From Deltaproteobacteria bacterium (GTDB lineage: Bacteria; Myxococcota; JACRCW01): DNA of 64,000 nucleotides. The notes beneath the pieces were generated by a model. It saw only the letters and a list, made by a program, of their open reading frames with translations, was not told the DNA's origin and did no database searches. Positions 13,101 to 18,174 of the stretch are shown in pieces. The translations under genes were made by a program, and so were the position numbers. Where the stretch lies: positions 62,001-126,000 of the forward strand of contig JACRCW010000092.1 in the NCBI GenBank assembly GCA_016218805.1, written 5' to 3'. Within the stretch, counting starts at the first letter, position 1. The number at the start of each line of letters is the position of its first letter.

Positions 13101-13878
13101 GCAGGCCGTGGCGGATGCCGTCCCACAGCAGCGGGTTGGCGGCGGCCGCGCGCGCCAGTCCCTCCGCCGCCTCCGGCGGTGCGGCGGACTGCGGCAGCGG
13201 GTCCGCGCTGCAGGTGATGCGCAGCCCGTCCTCCTCCACGCGCACGGCAATCTCCCGCAGCGCCGAATGGTCCGGCACCTTCCACCCGTGACTGACCAGC
13301 AGCAGGTTCACCGCCCGGCGCACCACGTCCACCCGCCGCACCAGCGGGCTGTCATCCGTCCCGGCGCGCGCCAGCAGGTCCCCCACCGCCGCCAGCGCGC
13401 TGCCCGGCGCATCCCCCACGCGCCGGGCGCGCGTGACCACCAGCTCCAGGTCCGTGGGCGGCGCCGCCAGCGGGGCCACGTGCAGCAGCAGCACGTCCTG
13501 CGCACCGCCGGCGCGCACCTCGGCCTCCAGGCGCAGCTCCCCGTGCGACGCGCTCAGCGTGGCCTGCTCCACCTCCGCACCGCCCAGCGTGGCGGGGAGG
13601 AACGCGCGCAGCGCCCCCAGCGAGATGCGCAGTTCCACGTGCCGGGTCACCAGGCGGCGGTGCTGGAAGCGTTCGGACCCGCCCGCCATGTCCACGGGGA
13701 AGGTCACGTTGGGCACCTGCAGCGCCAGTTCCTCCACCACCACGCCGCGCGGCAGCCCCAGCAGGACGTCCAGCGCCAGCCCACGCGCCTGCAGCAACGC
13801 GCGGCCGTCCGCAAAACGCAGGGCAAAACCCAGCGCGCGCGCTCCGTCGTGAATGGGGGATGTGGTCAGCTCCGCCAA
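1195..13878 (-). CDS. Giant TPR-repeat protein (4,227 aa)
   Basis: One uninterrupted frame of 4,227 codons, starting at TTG 13878 preceded by GGAGGGG at 5-nt spacing. Residues ~1-270 are a beta-rich, non-repetitive region; ~270 to ~4,000 are dozens of degenerate tetratricopeptide-like helix pairs (A/L/R/E-rich, with recurring A-L-x-x-A patterns and conserved small residues). The last ~200 residues (from about 4,020) form a distinct non-repeat domain with no catalytic motif I recognise. There is no signal peptide, so it is probably cytoplasmic. TPR superhelices bind proteins, so a scaffold role is likely but is inference. Six or more long open frames lie antisense to it; they are by-products of GC-rich codons. 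Length is extreme even for TPR proteins, but no frameshift is visible. Confidence 0.9.
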   Translation of the reverse strand: MAELTTSPIHDGARALGFALRFADGRALLQARGLALDVLLGLPRGVVVEELALQVPNVTFPVDMAGGSERFQHRRLVTRHVELRISLGALRAFLPATLGGAEVEQATLSASHGELRLEAEVRAGGAQDVLLLHVAPLAAPPTDLELVVTRARRVGDAPGSALAAVGDLLARAGTDDSPLVRRVDVVRRAVNLLLVSHGWKVPDHSALREIAVRVEEDGLRITCSADPLPQSAAPPEAAEGLARAAAANPLLWDGIRHGLPARARLDRAVGHPLALSLLAEALREDPSAREEAAAAMDEALARNPQDPDVTLAWARLRGGSAEDWQRVVAAARVASDPALVHAAALSWARALRGADAGAALSALEVAGEARPTSARVAMEMAQVALAAGRFADAVAAARRALDLPLPAADEAAASLVLGRARMELGDLPGARRALLRAVRHGETSTALEALARLHGAEGRHAEAVRHALRAAELAPPGVERARALALAAESTGGPLGDVAGASPLWQRALSEHDDPAWRAAAAEAAWALRDVELVARWTLGPGAPQGARVSLLGGLALWRLKGRDADALALLERAGTDAGCRTPDWEQAMAELRGRAPEAVTVLPAAPLPLPPRDATVTTREEPTGVTRALVSHGPADEDAPGPGENIHDALPFEADQEEPTQTRQLLAPGVRSPVTVEGLAALSPAEAVGAFVAMWAAPAAPRDALVHVLRRLAGEAPDRALAIVREMRERASDTAADWRALVTGARVRGLPDIERAGLEGLRAASPEDADGVELRLVELLCEHGSAEEALERLVPQALQGASAAICSRAADLAEELGQVDTALRVMEAAEGRAQGLEALQWARRARQAASLAGRHTEAVAAARRAARKGSADDVDQLEDALEAAGEYGALCDALWQRARNELDADRAVRAARLELTASGRGALVAVRGILGVLETGVRLTEPLRGAIRDCVRGAADGEERAQALMRVLAAAVLPEGDRMEAAAELEGLTLPEPLASEAEAAVLSVWPNHAPALARTARRCVESDPARAVRAAMELAKVLAERGGSAMERLTWLRFAATHAQRANPEAEEQAAHQLLELARREPEAARAAGVERRALLWRLADIYEQRNEPEEALRTLSQAEALEGAGEDRAQVFRRLALLEEKLGHGDRAAEALERSFRAHPEDEEVARALQRVLEGRGRHLDLAALHEYRARSTEGPRRTAHLISAADLYAGPLGQPARAVQLCREALRAAPLSDAPLKRLMDLHRTLPPASLVRTCLMVARLRQTPEVASYLEEAGAVLAGIMQRPRLAVAVLQGALRLDPRAPAALRALAELFRAMDRPEDAAAVQLRLLDATPEGPARQELHIARAEILSKELGRDQEAWAELQAAGMDEGEMAWALPLRQQVAERAGRAVDVEAVVALRVKREADPEEAARLALEGARALVRLGAADAAVRVARWATDRHPGYPTAWSALRDVAVLANDIPTQLDATQHLVDMLRERQPQLAAVEAARLGDLARAQGRALDAVRAYGMALQLGRDDGISWKLGEALLAAGDAPEAWAVLGRLEPSHAAGVTEEAFARTLARAATEAGVFESAALWGRVTELSPGDADAWRRLGAAAEAAGAWSQAADAWGRAATLVEGPLERARFLRRQARALADASRHAEAADVLQTARALGVGPPAEYVLLARWRLSAADAAAAARALLQGRDEGAEIPEEILAETALRLAQTGARALARELLLPVTQAATPALAGALLELRGADLPPREQARLLLAVASAAVEASQRAELLERAAHQAWTAGDAEEAVRAAAAAVAAETTPARQRLALGWALESGRLADVGALLEAVPPDVAAQLGERAEALGRLADLPDALIQKWASLPRASPAALSELARRALDRPAGEKEALLTELAQAADRAAGEGGAPQGEAAVRQLAEMFAQRGDFEAARAWSLKLRAPAVEDLRRRLAWFQELERWRDVLDTLGRLCPLLPASEEPAAREQAVEVARDRLEDPAAALPHCRRWADLVPDHRPARAALVELLEETGALREAAAEVSSWAERQQGVEAQALWSKALQLAVDVADPALTLETARRAHAALPSREHARAHAEALRAAGQLAEAAEVRAHAAEEAGEEDEVLAAADELDEAGQGTRAGELLLRAFPSPRGGLLEERVLDVLSRARLHRALADRLRAGLTAHGDEGARLRFLQWMPRVSTTPMEVARVTREAAENADRADLWMDAARASVAVGLLEDARAQVDRAYARGGRGEDVTAVRTALAPEAGAPRRVLEGAPGWEEHGWLAGDLPDALPALEARASWTLRRVEARAAQDARVDVAVAALRELLRRGMAVDGDFIRRRPYLAGDAGRALLRELVSLRPHLGPAACDVAVVAGPAAVRDLAWTWAQLANTDAEAADALDRLAGAAANELDADAEYRALWGAQARVATPRRARRLLELARARGDREHQLEALEQLARLGPAEQAAAWQAERGQLLLEEGRLVDAMDALQAGQAPAPLWEAAWRRAAAAGAEALQARALEHVADSGADMLALAALWLRLERFDDAAAWIGHARQAGVPPAAADWAEADLHALRRDADEERRVLTSLAAQGSVAAVDALSRLAGADENAELSVLRDLVATAEPAVVLDALRRVAARGPATCARVTDALAGWCDPDGGFPPALQRAAELLGSEEPDVAAAQILGGVAERLGFPEVARRAFEVLSQQPGAKGRDALRVLATVARRQGRPDEERSLLAMLLVQDPAQPAVHERVAALADGHDAWLHVLAAGALAGTTGEALARVRAAARDGRDELWADQCGAALLGAQGTLGEPVGRRLGLAEREALAAQRGFPPAALVLLVEEARREGARDRLRDALEAALAHGRVPPEQAHLELAGLWEESGVPRRALHHVARALDLLPGDGSLLKRRVDLARAAGDTRALAEALVEAARKLPEERAADPLLEAAHLWTDRLADPVRALEILEAYPGADARIRTLRVELARLQGDPARLATALEAALDADTGTDPRALAALDAADAFEVAGEPSRAMAVLNRVAAQSAAACAAVRDAALARGAPLRALAAVRARWSAADRDERRELVGAWLARRTAGGEAVVLEGSRDLALMQSNSDAEDAATLLWLCRDAEHARRWEAAVQRWQQLAALSVAHALPEEVTAALLTEGVAVLARTGSLDEAERLAVRRIEKDPSDRSAVEVLLAAARGRGDAADVVRLLSTIARHTGVPAEKAFIWREAAEWLGGPLMDPQGAVNALRAAGSARPLTPAEAEWMARLAAQAQDSASELDALDAAAADGAARVRGALRRAELMELRDRPAEDTLAALRDALGDPGSVVAAAQKLADMALRTARAADALGWLGAVAPPTGRREATRYWQSRALLAEAAGVAPEAIKAHAELASLGENRSAARVAHWMMKSGRPAQAARAYLDAASRESAASVKAELLREAVTAWEAVPDAAAADDARLQLLEVDPRDITTFDAVEVRLRRQGKTARLAPLAQRVAAAQEEPTARAAMFERAGTLWRDVGGDEAQAAAAFGSALEADPLRSRVALALADLAFRRNNLEAAARWFARVPDSADGDLPGVPAAEVAYRRGACLESTGGDGRAALRRALEVDPEHAAARQALARAAERHGDPMEAVRTLMEARDVPSASDEPRAFAAWMLRQAATLQNAGQGTAARALLERAHTALPGNPSLLRALALSRLEDDAAAAAVLFRRVAQLAGAPDERQLAFRDEAAAWEKAGNARARAEALLQAVLAGGADAAVLVSAVDAAAAAEAEDLLATLAGPLHAAQPPVDLPPALHRALAQALRQERNVPPEQLLRHAEAALAADDGWRGRLLAVDAARRAGAHAAWVGHVEAALRNVADPKMGATLAADAARVAFVELRDAARGAALVRTAVGLAGTDAKLRARLTDLFPAPPPDPALAEAAARALLDDNADLPEAYTWLERAFVSRSQPRRAQLAREAAALLAGKPPPPPPETPLPSESGRALALSKDASWLAPGEFPVHMARLASSWNRELHALLERPEIPSRSLSGDEARRLAADIRFARSLADGTLPVVITEQPGAFIGGLTGPHLVLGPDVVRAPDAVRRAVMAVGFATVRWGLEPSVCSSTLELTELMRAMAAFLGRPPEQQTPRSRELAQVLEKALRSRVANQPDDERAAAVEALNDGRLPGVDEGRALLGRVAFLAAGSLAVALDALDRMAWMEKPGAFKTMWSRGLLRWACLEEGLEARQRLGLEEAAGA

Positions 13879-13988
13879 CGGCCCCTCCAGGCGGCGCGCA
13901 AGCTACTCCGTCACCCCGGCTTTCCCCAACTGCACCCGCGGCGGACGCATCACAGCCTGGCAGGTGCCTGAAAGGGGCCAGAGAGGTG

Positions 13989-14095
13989 TGGCCCAGCCGC
14001 CCCCGGCTGGGCCGCGTCAATGCGATGGAACCCTCAACGGCCCTCCTGCGCGGCACAGCCGGGGCGGCTGTGCCACACCGCGCTTGGCTGTGCCA
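13989..14095. repeat. REP/iREP pair (BIME-like) in a 417-bp gap
   Basis: The gap 13879-14295 holds no convincing gene. It contains two hairpins. The first, 13989-14012, has perfect 10-bp arms GGCCCAGCCG/CGGCTGGGCC around CCCC. The second, 14052-14074, has arms GGCACAGCCG/CGGCTGTGCC around GGG. The first carries GTGT on its left flank and the second ACAC on its right, so they face each other as in bacterial interspersed mosaic elements. A third half-copy (GGCTGTGCC) follows at 14086-14094. The second hairpin is identical to one beside the RAYT at 16981-17003, which links this pair to that transposase. Confidence 0.8.
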
Positions 14096-14295
14096 CCGCG
14101 ATATTCCGTCCCAGAATGCAATCGCCCTGCATCTCGCCCTGGATTCGGCGGAGGTCCCTGGCCCGCGGGCACTGCCAGAAACTACCGCGGCCTCCTGCGG
14201 CTGGGTGGCTGTGGGCACGTGCCGTTTTCTGCGGGTGGGGCAACGCTGCTATTGGGATTGACCCGGAACGCGGAACTGAAGATGTGAGGACCGTC

Positions 14296-16344
14296 ATGAT
14301 GGGGCGCTGGCTGAGACGGGCCGTCATGCTGGCAGCGCTGCTGGCCTTTCCCGCGGTCCAGTGGCTGCCTGCGTCCTGGCTGGAGACCCTGTCCAACCGC
14401 TGGGCTGCCCCGCCCCAACCCTTCCTCCACGCGGAGTTGGAGTCGCGGGTGGCGTTCTTTCACAAGGGCTGGACGGAGGAGGGCCCCAGTTTCCAGTTCG
14501 CCGTCACCGAGTATGACGAGGTGAATCGCGCTCACACCACCCACCTCCTCCAAGGACCCGTGGGTTCAGCCGATCCAGCCGCCACCTTTTTGGTCACGCC
14601 CGTCACCACACGCCCACCACCGGACCAACCAGGCCCCGTGGAGGCCTACGCCTCCTCTCCCGCCGCGGTCCTCAACGCAGTCGCCGAGCAGGCGCGCGAG
14701 GCACGGCTGCGACGGCAGGCCCGCGAGTTCCAGTTCGGCGTGTTCCCGAGCCGCTTTGTCATCACGGAGTTGCACGCTGACCTGGCGGAGCCGGGCCGCC
14801 GGTGGACGCGGGAAAGTATCGCCCAGGCGCTGCGCGTGGAGCGGTCCTTTGTCATGGGACTGGAGGGGGGTGATCAGTATCTGCAGGCTTTGTCCGTCGT
14901 GATGCGCCTCAGGCTCCAGGTCGGCATCGCCGGCCGGGAGATCCGGTGGGATGACAGCCTGGTCCTGGCGCTCGACCAGGACCGGCTGCGCCGTGAAGCC
15001 TTGCGACCCAGGCGCCTGGCACTGGCCGCAGCGCACCTGGGGGTAGACGCCGCCTCCCTCCTGCTGACGTTGATCGCGTGGATGTGGATCATGGTCCGGC
15101 TCGTCCGGTCACGGCGGAGCCCGCTGGTGGGCCCGCGCGGGCTGCGTTGGGCCGCGTTCATGAGCGCGCTGGCCGTCCCGGGCTGGGGCGCGGCTGTTGA
15201 ATCGGATCGGCTCGGGCGCATGGGGCACCACTACGCCGCGCTCACTGATGATGGCACTGACCTGTGGCGGCAACTGGCGCTCGGGCCTCCGGAACGTCAC
15301 CACGACCTGCTCATCTGGAGCGACGCCCGGGAGCGGTTCGACTTCCAAATCAGCAGAATGGATCCGCTGGATTGGAGCCGATTTGCTGTGAGCATGTCCC
15401 CGGAGATGACCGTAGAGCTGCGCCGCCACCTGCACTTCATCCATCCCAACAACCGCATCACCGAGATGCTGGAGCACCCGCTGGCGTGGCTCCAGCGTGG
15501 AGCGGAAGACAGGTTTGCACGTGACCTCGCCGTGCGCGTCCACGTGCACCTGGATGCAGAGCGCCGGCTCTTTGCCGTGCTGCTGGAGGAGGCGCCCTGG
15601 GCACAGCCGTCCATGACCAGCAACCGCAGGTTCTCCATCGAGGGAGGCGTGCTCTTTCCGTTGGAGACGCGCACGGATCGTGACGTCGCGCTTACGTTGC
15701 TCAAGGGCATCCACATGCTGTTCCGGCCCAGCCCAACGCTGGCTGATACAGAACAGAAGCTGGCTGCCGTGCTGGATTCCCCGGCGGAGCAGGTGCGCGC
15801 GTGGGTCACGCTGTGGCTGGTCATGGCCAGTATGTTGACGGCCGCCGCGTTGCTGGCGTGGCTCCAATACCTCCGCGCGATTCAGTCCGCCCTCCGGGCG
15901 CGCCTCGGCGAGTCCGCACGTCCCATGGAAGTCATCGTTCTCGCGGCGCTGCGGACGGAAGCTCAAACGGCTCGTTTGAGCGCCCTGGGCGAGGTGCACC
16001 TGCACCGTGCGCGGGTGGCGCAGGAGAATGAGGCGACCCTTGCTCGGCAGCAGCAGTTGGAACAGCGGCGTATGCGGCGCGCCGAAGAGCAGCGGGCATC
16101 GCACACGGGCCACGCCGCGGAGGAAGGGCCGTCATTTGCGGAGATTTCCAAGCAGGCGGCCGAGTTGCGGGCGGCCGTGCTGGCGGATGCGAAGATCGAC
16201 GGTGAACTGCGCGGGGAGGTGCTTGGCGAGCTTGACCAGATAGCTGCCGCGCGCAACGCCCGACGGGTGTGGCCCAGCCGCCCCTGGCAGCGTCATGGTG
16301 TAGAGCCCCGAGTGTCCATCCAGGCGCGCCATATCCACCGGTAG
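14296..16344 (+). CDS. Multi-pass membrane protein, 3' end altered by REP insertion
   Basis: Unknown function, 682 residues from ATG 14296 (an in-frame ATG follows at once; the frame is open further upstream but only through the REP pair). The N-terminus is a hydrophobic segment after MMGRWLRR. Further membrane segments lie near residues ~255-275, ~285-300 and ~510-535, separated by soluble regions, with a charged Gln/Arg/Glu-rich helix at the C-terminus. From about 16262 the frame reads into REP sequence and then 52 bp into the antisense RAYT gene, so the last ~27 residues are probably not native and the original 3' end is lost. Ile before G is ATC six times and never ATT, unlike core genes here, which suggests foreign origin. 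Confidence 0.7.
   Translation: MMGRWLRRAVMLAALLAFPAVQWLPASWLETLSNRWAAPPQPFLHAELESRVAFFHKGWTEEGPSFQFAVTEYDEVNRAHTTHLLQGPVGSADPAATFLVTPVTTRPPPDQPGPVEAYASSPAAVLNAVAEQAREARLRRQAREFQFGVFPSRFVITELHADLAEPGRRWTRESIAQALRVERSFVMGLEGGDQYLQALSVVMRLRLQVGIAGREIRWDDSLVLALDQDRLRREALRPRRLALAAAHLGVDAASLLLTLIAWMWIMVRLVRSRRSPLVGPRGLRWAAFMSALAVPGWGAAVESDRLGRMGHHYAALTDDGTDLWRQLALGPPERHHDLLIWSDARERFDFQISRMDPLDWSRFAVSMSPEMTVELRRHLHFIHPNNRITEMLEHPLAWLQRGAEDRFARDLAVRVHVHLDAERRLFAVLLEEAPWAQPSMTSNRRFSIEGGVLFPLETRTDRDVALTLLKGIHMLFRPSPTLADTEQKLAAVLDSPAEQVRAWVTLWLVMASMLTAAALLAWLQYLRAIQSALRARLGESARPMEVIVLAALRTEAQTARLSALGEVHLHRARVAQENEATLARQQQLEQRRMRRAEEQRASHTGHAAEEGPSFAEISKQAAELRAAVLADAKIDGELRGEVLGELDQIAAARNARRVWPSRPWQRHGVEPRVSIQARHIHR
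16271..16290. repeat. Degenerate REP copy
   Basis: GTGT followed by a perfect left arm GGCCCAGCCG (16271-16280) and CCCC loop, as at 13989, but the right arm is replaced by TGGCAG. It lies 2 bp from the RAYT stop codon and marks where the membrane gene at 14296 stops looking native. Confidence 0.6.
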
Positions 16345-16745
16345 TCCGCAGGCAACCCGGCCCGCAGAGGGTTGTTGCAGATGTACTGCGCCGTCTTGAG
16401 CAGTCCCTCATCGTTCCGCAACAGCCGATCGTAGGATTCGTCCTGCCATAGCCGGCCGCGGCGGCCCAATGCCCGGTTCACCGAATGCGCAGACGCGCCC
16501 TTGATGGAGCTCATGATGGCCTGGACGGCGTGGCCTTCCCGTTGCTGGAAGAGAAGGTGGACGTGGTCCGGCATCACGACGGCGCAGTAGAGTTCAACCC
16601 GGACGCCGTGCTCCCGGACGCAGTGCGCCAGCACGACATCGCGGGCTTCCGGTGGCAGCACCCAGCGTCCGTGCGTCCTGAAGGTCACAAACACCGGTGA
16701 TACGCCGTCGTCGTAATGCGGGAGGTTGCGGCGGTAGAACCTCAA
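16293..16745 (-). CDS. REP-associated tyrosine transposase (RAYT, Y1/HUH family)
   Basis: A 150-residue protein of the Y1 transposase superfamily. The HUH metal-binding motif is in VVMPDHVHLLF; upstream is a FVTFRTHGRW strand, and a conserved C-terminal run follows (GRLWQDESYDR, then YICNNPLRAGL), as in RAYTs. The candidate nucleophile is a Tyr in the ESYDR or YICNNP stretch. The start chosen is TTG 16745, preceded by GGAGGA 3 nt upstream. The frame is open upstream to 17030 but only through REPs. Family members cut and rejoin single-stranded REP hairpins and are usually vertically kept single-copy genes. REPs on both sides support the assignment. It overlaps the 3' end of the membrane gene on the other strand by 52 bp. 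Confidence 0.88.
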   Translation of the reverse strand: MRFYRRNLPHYDDGVSPVFVTFRTHGRWVLPPEARDVVLAHCVREHGVRVELYCAVVMPDHVHLLFQQREGHAVQAIMSSIKGASAHSVNRALGRRGRLWQDESYDRLLRNDEGLLKTAQYICNNPLRAGLPADYRWIWRAWMDTRGSTP

Positions 16746-16827
16746 TGTTCCTCCGGGTGTGATCGCGCAGGATTGTGGTCCCTGCCGGTGGACAGCCCAC
16801 AGGATCCCAAAGAGCCGTTGTAGTAGT

Positions 16828-16851
16828 GGCGCAGCCGGCCCCGGCTGTGCC
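16828..16851. repeat. REP hairpin
   Basis: Arms GGCGCAGCCG and CGGCTGTGCC around GCCC, with one mismatch relative to a perfect stem; GTAGT lies on the left. It is about 80 bp upstream of the RAYT start codon. Confidence 0.7.
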
Positions 16852-16886
16852 GATGCATGGCGACGCCACGGGTGTCCCGTTGGCGT

Positions 16887-16906
16887 CCCGGCCGGGGGCG
16901 GCCGGG
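16887..16906. repeat. Variant REP hairpin
   Basis: Arms CCCGGCCG and CGGCCGGG around GGGG, followed by CCACACCGCGC, the same tail as at 14075 and 17004. The stem sequence differs from the CACAGCCG type, but the tail places it in the same family, in the opposite orientation to 16828. Confidence 0.6.
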
Positions 16907-16980
16907 CCACACCGCGCTGGCGTGCACCTGGCCGAAACGGCATTGTTCGCATCCCACCCGCGGCACCGCTCCTCCTGCAC

Positions 16981-17003
16981 GGCACAGCCGGGGCGGCTGT
17001 GCC
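16981..17003. repeat. REP hairpin, identical to 14052-14074
   Basis: Arms GGCACAGCCG and CGGCTGTGCC around GGG, with tail ACACCGCGC. The sequence before it (CTCCTGCACGG) is also nearly the same as before the copy at 14052, so the conserved unit is about 35 bp, larger than the stem alone. Confidence 0.8.
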
Positions 17004-17050
17004 ACACCGCGCTGTTGTGCTCCCTATCACGCAATTCCGTCTGGGCGAGG

Positions 17051-17308
17051 CAGGTCCAGACCCGGGTGATACTGAAATCCTGAGCAGGTAGAGGCAGGTC
17101 CAGACCTCCCCAAGGCACTGCCCGGAGTGGGGGGGGCCAGGTCCAGACCTGGGGGGGGGCTACTGATCGAAGCGGTTGGGGCAGGTCCAGACCTGCCCAG
17201 ACCACTGTCCGGAGTGGGGGGGGCAGGTCCGGACCTGGGGGGGGGTACTGATCGGAGTGGTTGAGGCAGGTCCGAACCTGGTTGGAGGCCTGAACGGAGC
17301 CCTGCGAC
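17051..17308. repeat. Array of six ~43-bp palindrome units (alternating A/B types)
   Basis: CAGGTCC-[AG]-x-ACC begins at 17051, 17095, 17138, 17182, 17224 and 17267, steps of 44, 43, 44, 42 and 43 bp; a decayed seventh start is at 17309. The best copies (17138, 17182, 17224) are palindromes CAGGTC-NN-GACCTG. Spacers alternate: type A has TACTGATCG then GGTTG, type B has CACTG-CCGGAGT, giving an 86-87-bp dimer repeated three times. Four runs of 8-9 G lie at 17129-17136, 17151-17159, 17216-17223 and 17237-17245. It starts just past the REP cluster and ends at the 3' end of the 250-aa gene. It is not a CRISPR, because the spacers are themselves repeated. Confidence 0.9.
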
Positions 17309-17326
17309 CAGGTAGGACTTTGTGCC

Positions 17327-18079
17327 TCAGACAGGAATAGGCTGGTCCGAGGCCGCTTTGGGCGCGGCAGGGGCGCTCTTCCACGCTTCCACGGGGGCCA
17401 GCAGCCGGCGGGCGCGCTCTTCGGTGGCCGGTTGGTCCGGCTCCACGCTGGCGGCCACCTTGATGACCCAATCCCGCAGGGAGTTGTTGAGGGCCTGCAG
17501 CGGCTCCAACAGGCCCGGCACCGCGGTTGGCACCGCGTTGACCTCGGTGATGCCGAGCACGCGGCCGTATTCGGTATGGGCCGCGCGCGTTTGGTTGACC
17601 AGGTCCCCCAGGCCAAGCGCGTTCACGGCCGCCGCGATCTCCGCATCTTCCAAACGGCTGAGGCGTGTGTCGGATTCCGCCCATTGCTTCAGGAACGGAA
17701 TCTGCGTGAAGGCCATCCCATCGGGGAAGACAGCCTCTTGGATGGTGGTGGCCGCAGCGCGCTTTTCGGGAAGGAGGGGAAAGCGCACGTATCCTTCCAC
17801 AATGCACTTCAGGCCACTCCAGCACGCGTCTTCGGTCAAATCCGCCTCGCGGGCCGCGGTGGGGTCACCATTGTTGGCGGGTGCCTGCGCCTTGGCGGCG
17901 CGCTGCACCACTTGCAGCGCCGCAACCACGCGGCCCAGCGCCCGGGACAGGGCTCCTTCAAGCGGTGCGCGCTGGGCCTCCGCGTCCGCCGTGGTCTTCA
18001 CCTGCGTGGCCAGTGCAATGGCGCCGGGCACGTCCAGGCGCGGCAGCACAACGAGTTCCGCGTCATAAATCCTGCTCAT
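17327..18079 (-). CDS. Conserved-looking hypothetical protein, 250 aa
   Basis: I do not recognise a named family. The protein is soluble and helical, with no signal peptide: an N-terminal part (MSRIYDAELVVLPRLD) followed by amphipathic helices, one Cys (in DACWSG), and an Ala/Pro-rich tail ending near residue 250. ATG 18079 is preceded by AGAGGGGAAG. An inverted repeat at 18098-18119 lies in its leader and the palindrome array begins right after its stop codon. Both could affect its transcript, but that is inference. It is the last gene of a minus-strand run starting at 19579, separated from the lipoprotein gene by 95 bp. Confidence 0.75.
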   Translation of the reverse strand: MSRIYDAELVVLPRLDVPGAIALATQVKTTADAEAQRAPLEGALSRALGRVVAALQVVQRAAKAQAPANNGDPTAAREADLTEDACWSGLKCIVEGYVRFPLLPEKRAAATTIQEAVFPDGMAFTQIPFLKQWAESDTRLSRLEDAEIAAAVNALGLGDLVNQTRAAHTEYGRVLGITEVNAVPTAVPGLLEPLQALNNSLRDWVIKVAASVEPDQPATEERARRLLAPVEAWKSAPAAPKAASDQPIPV

Positions 18080-18097
18080 GGTCTCTTCCCCTCTGGG

Positions 18098-18119
18098 TTG
18101 CCGGCGGGAGTGCCGGCAA
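18098..18119. promoter_or_regulatory. Perfect 8-bp inverted repeat in the leader of the 250-aa gene
   Basis: Arms TTGCCGGC and GCCGGCAA flank a 6-nt loop, between the stop of the lipoprotein gene (18175) and the ATG at 18079. It could be an operator, or a hairpin that ends or attenuates the upstream transcript; there is no T-tract, so a classical intrinsic terminator is unlikely. Confidence 0.4.
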
Positions 18120-18174
18120 GGCGGCGCAGGCTGCCAGAGGCAGGGTGGTGCCGCAACAAAGATCTCACGGAGCC

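Larger units (their letters stand above)
16262..17012. mobile_element. RAYT-REP element
   Basis: A REP-associated tyrosine transposase gene (16293-16745, minus) is bracketed by its presumed cognate REPs. One degenerate copy lies on the 3' side of the transposase (16271-16290) and three lie on the 5' side (16828-16851, 16887-16906, 16981-17003). The flank orientation (GTG/GTGT left, CACAC right) alternates as in BIMEs. Exact ends cannot be fixed by eye: 16262 is where the upstream membrane gene loses plausible coding sequence, and 17012 is the end of the conserved CACACCGCGC tail. Known RAYTs are single-copy, domesticated relatives of IS200/IS605 Y1 transposases that act on REP hairpins. Confidence 0.7.

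Noticed and set aside
1073..13291. Very long open frames antisense to the TPR gene (for example 2881-7008, 5120-9226, 9223-11583, 10568-13291)
   Set aside because: They encode Arg/Ala/Ser/Pro-rich low-complexity translations with no domains; the sense frame has steady repeat structure. Long shadows are expected at this GC.
17051..17308. CRISPR array
   Set aside because: The shared unit is a 14-bp palindrome, the intervening sequences repeat in two types, and no cas genes are present.
16594..17616. Minus-strand frame through the REPs and palindrome array, giving repeated Trp/Pro/Leu peptides
   Set aside because: The 86-bp unit is not a multiple of three, so the peptide pattern changes frame, and the frame has no ribosome site; it is a translation of repeats.
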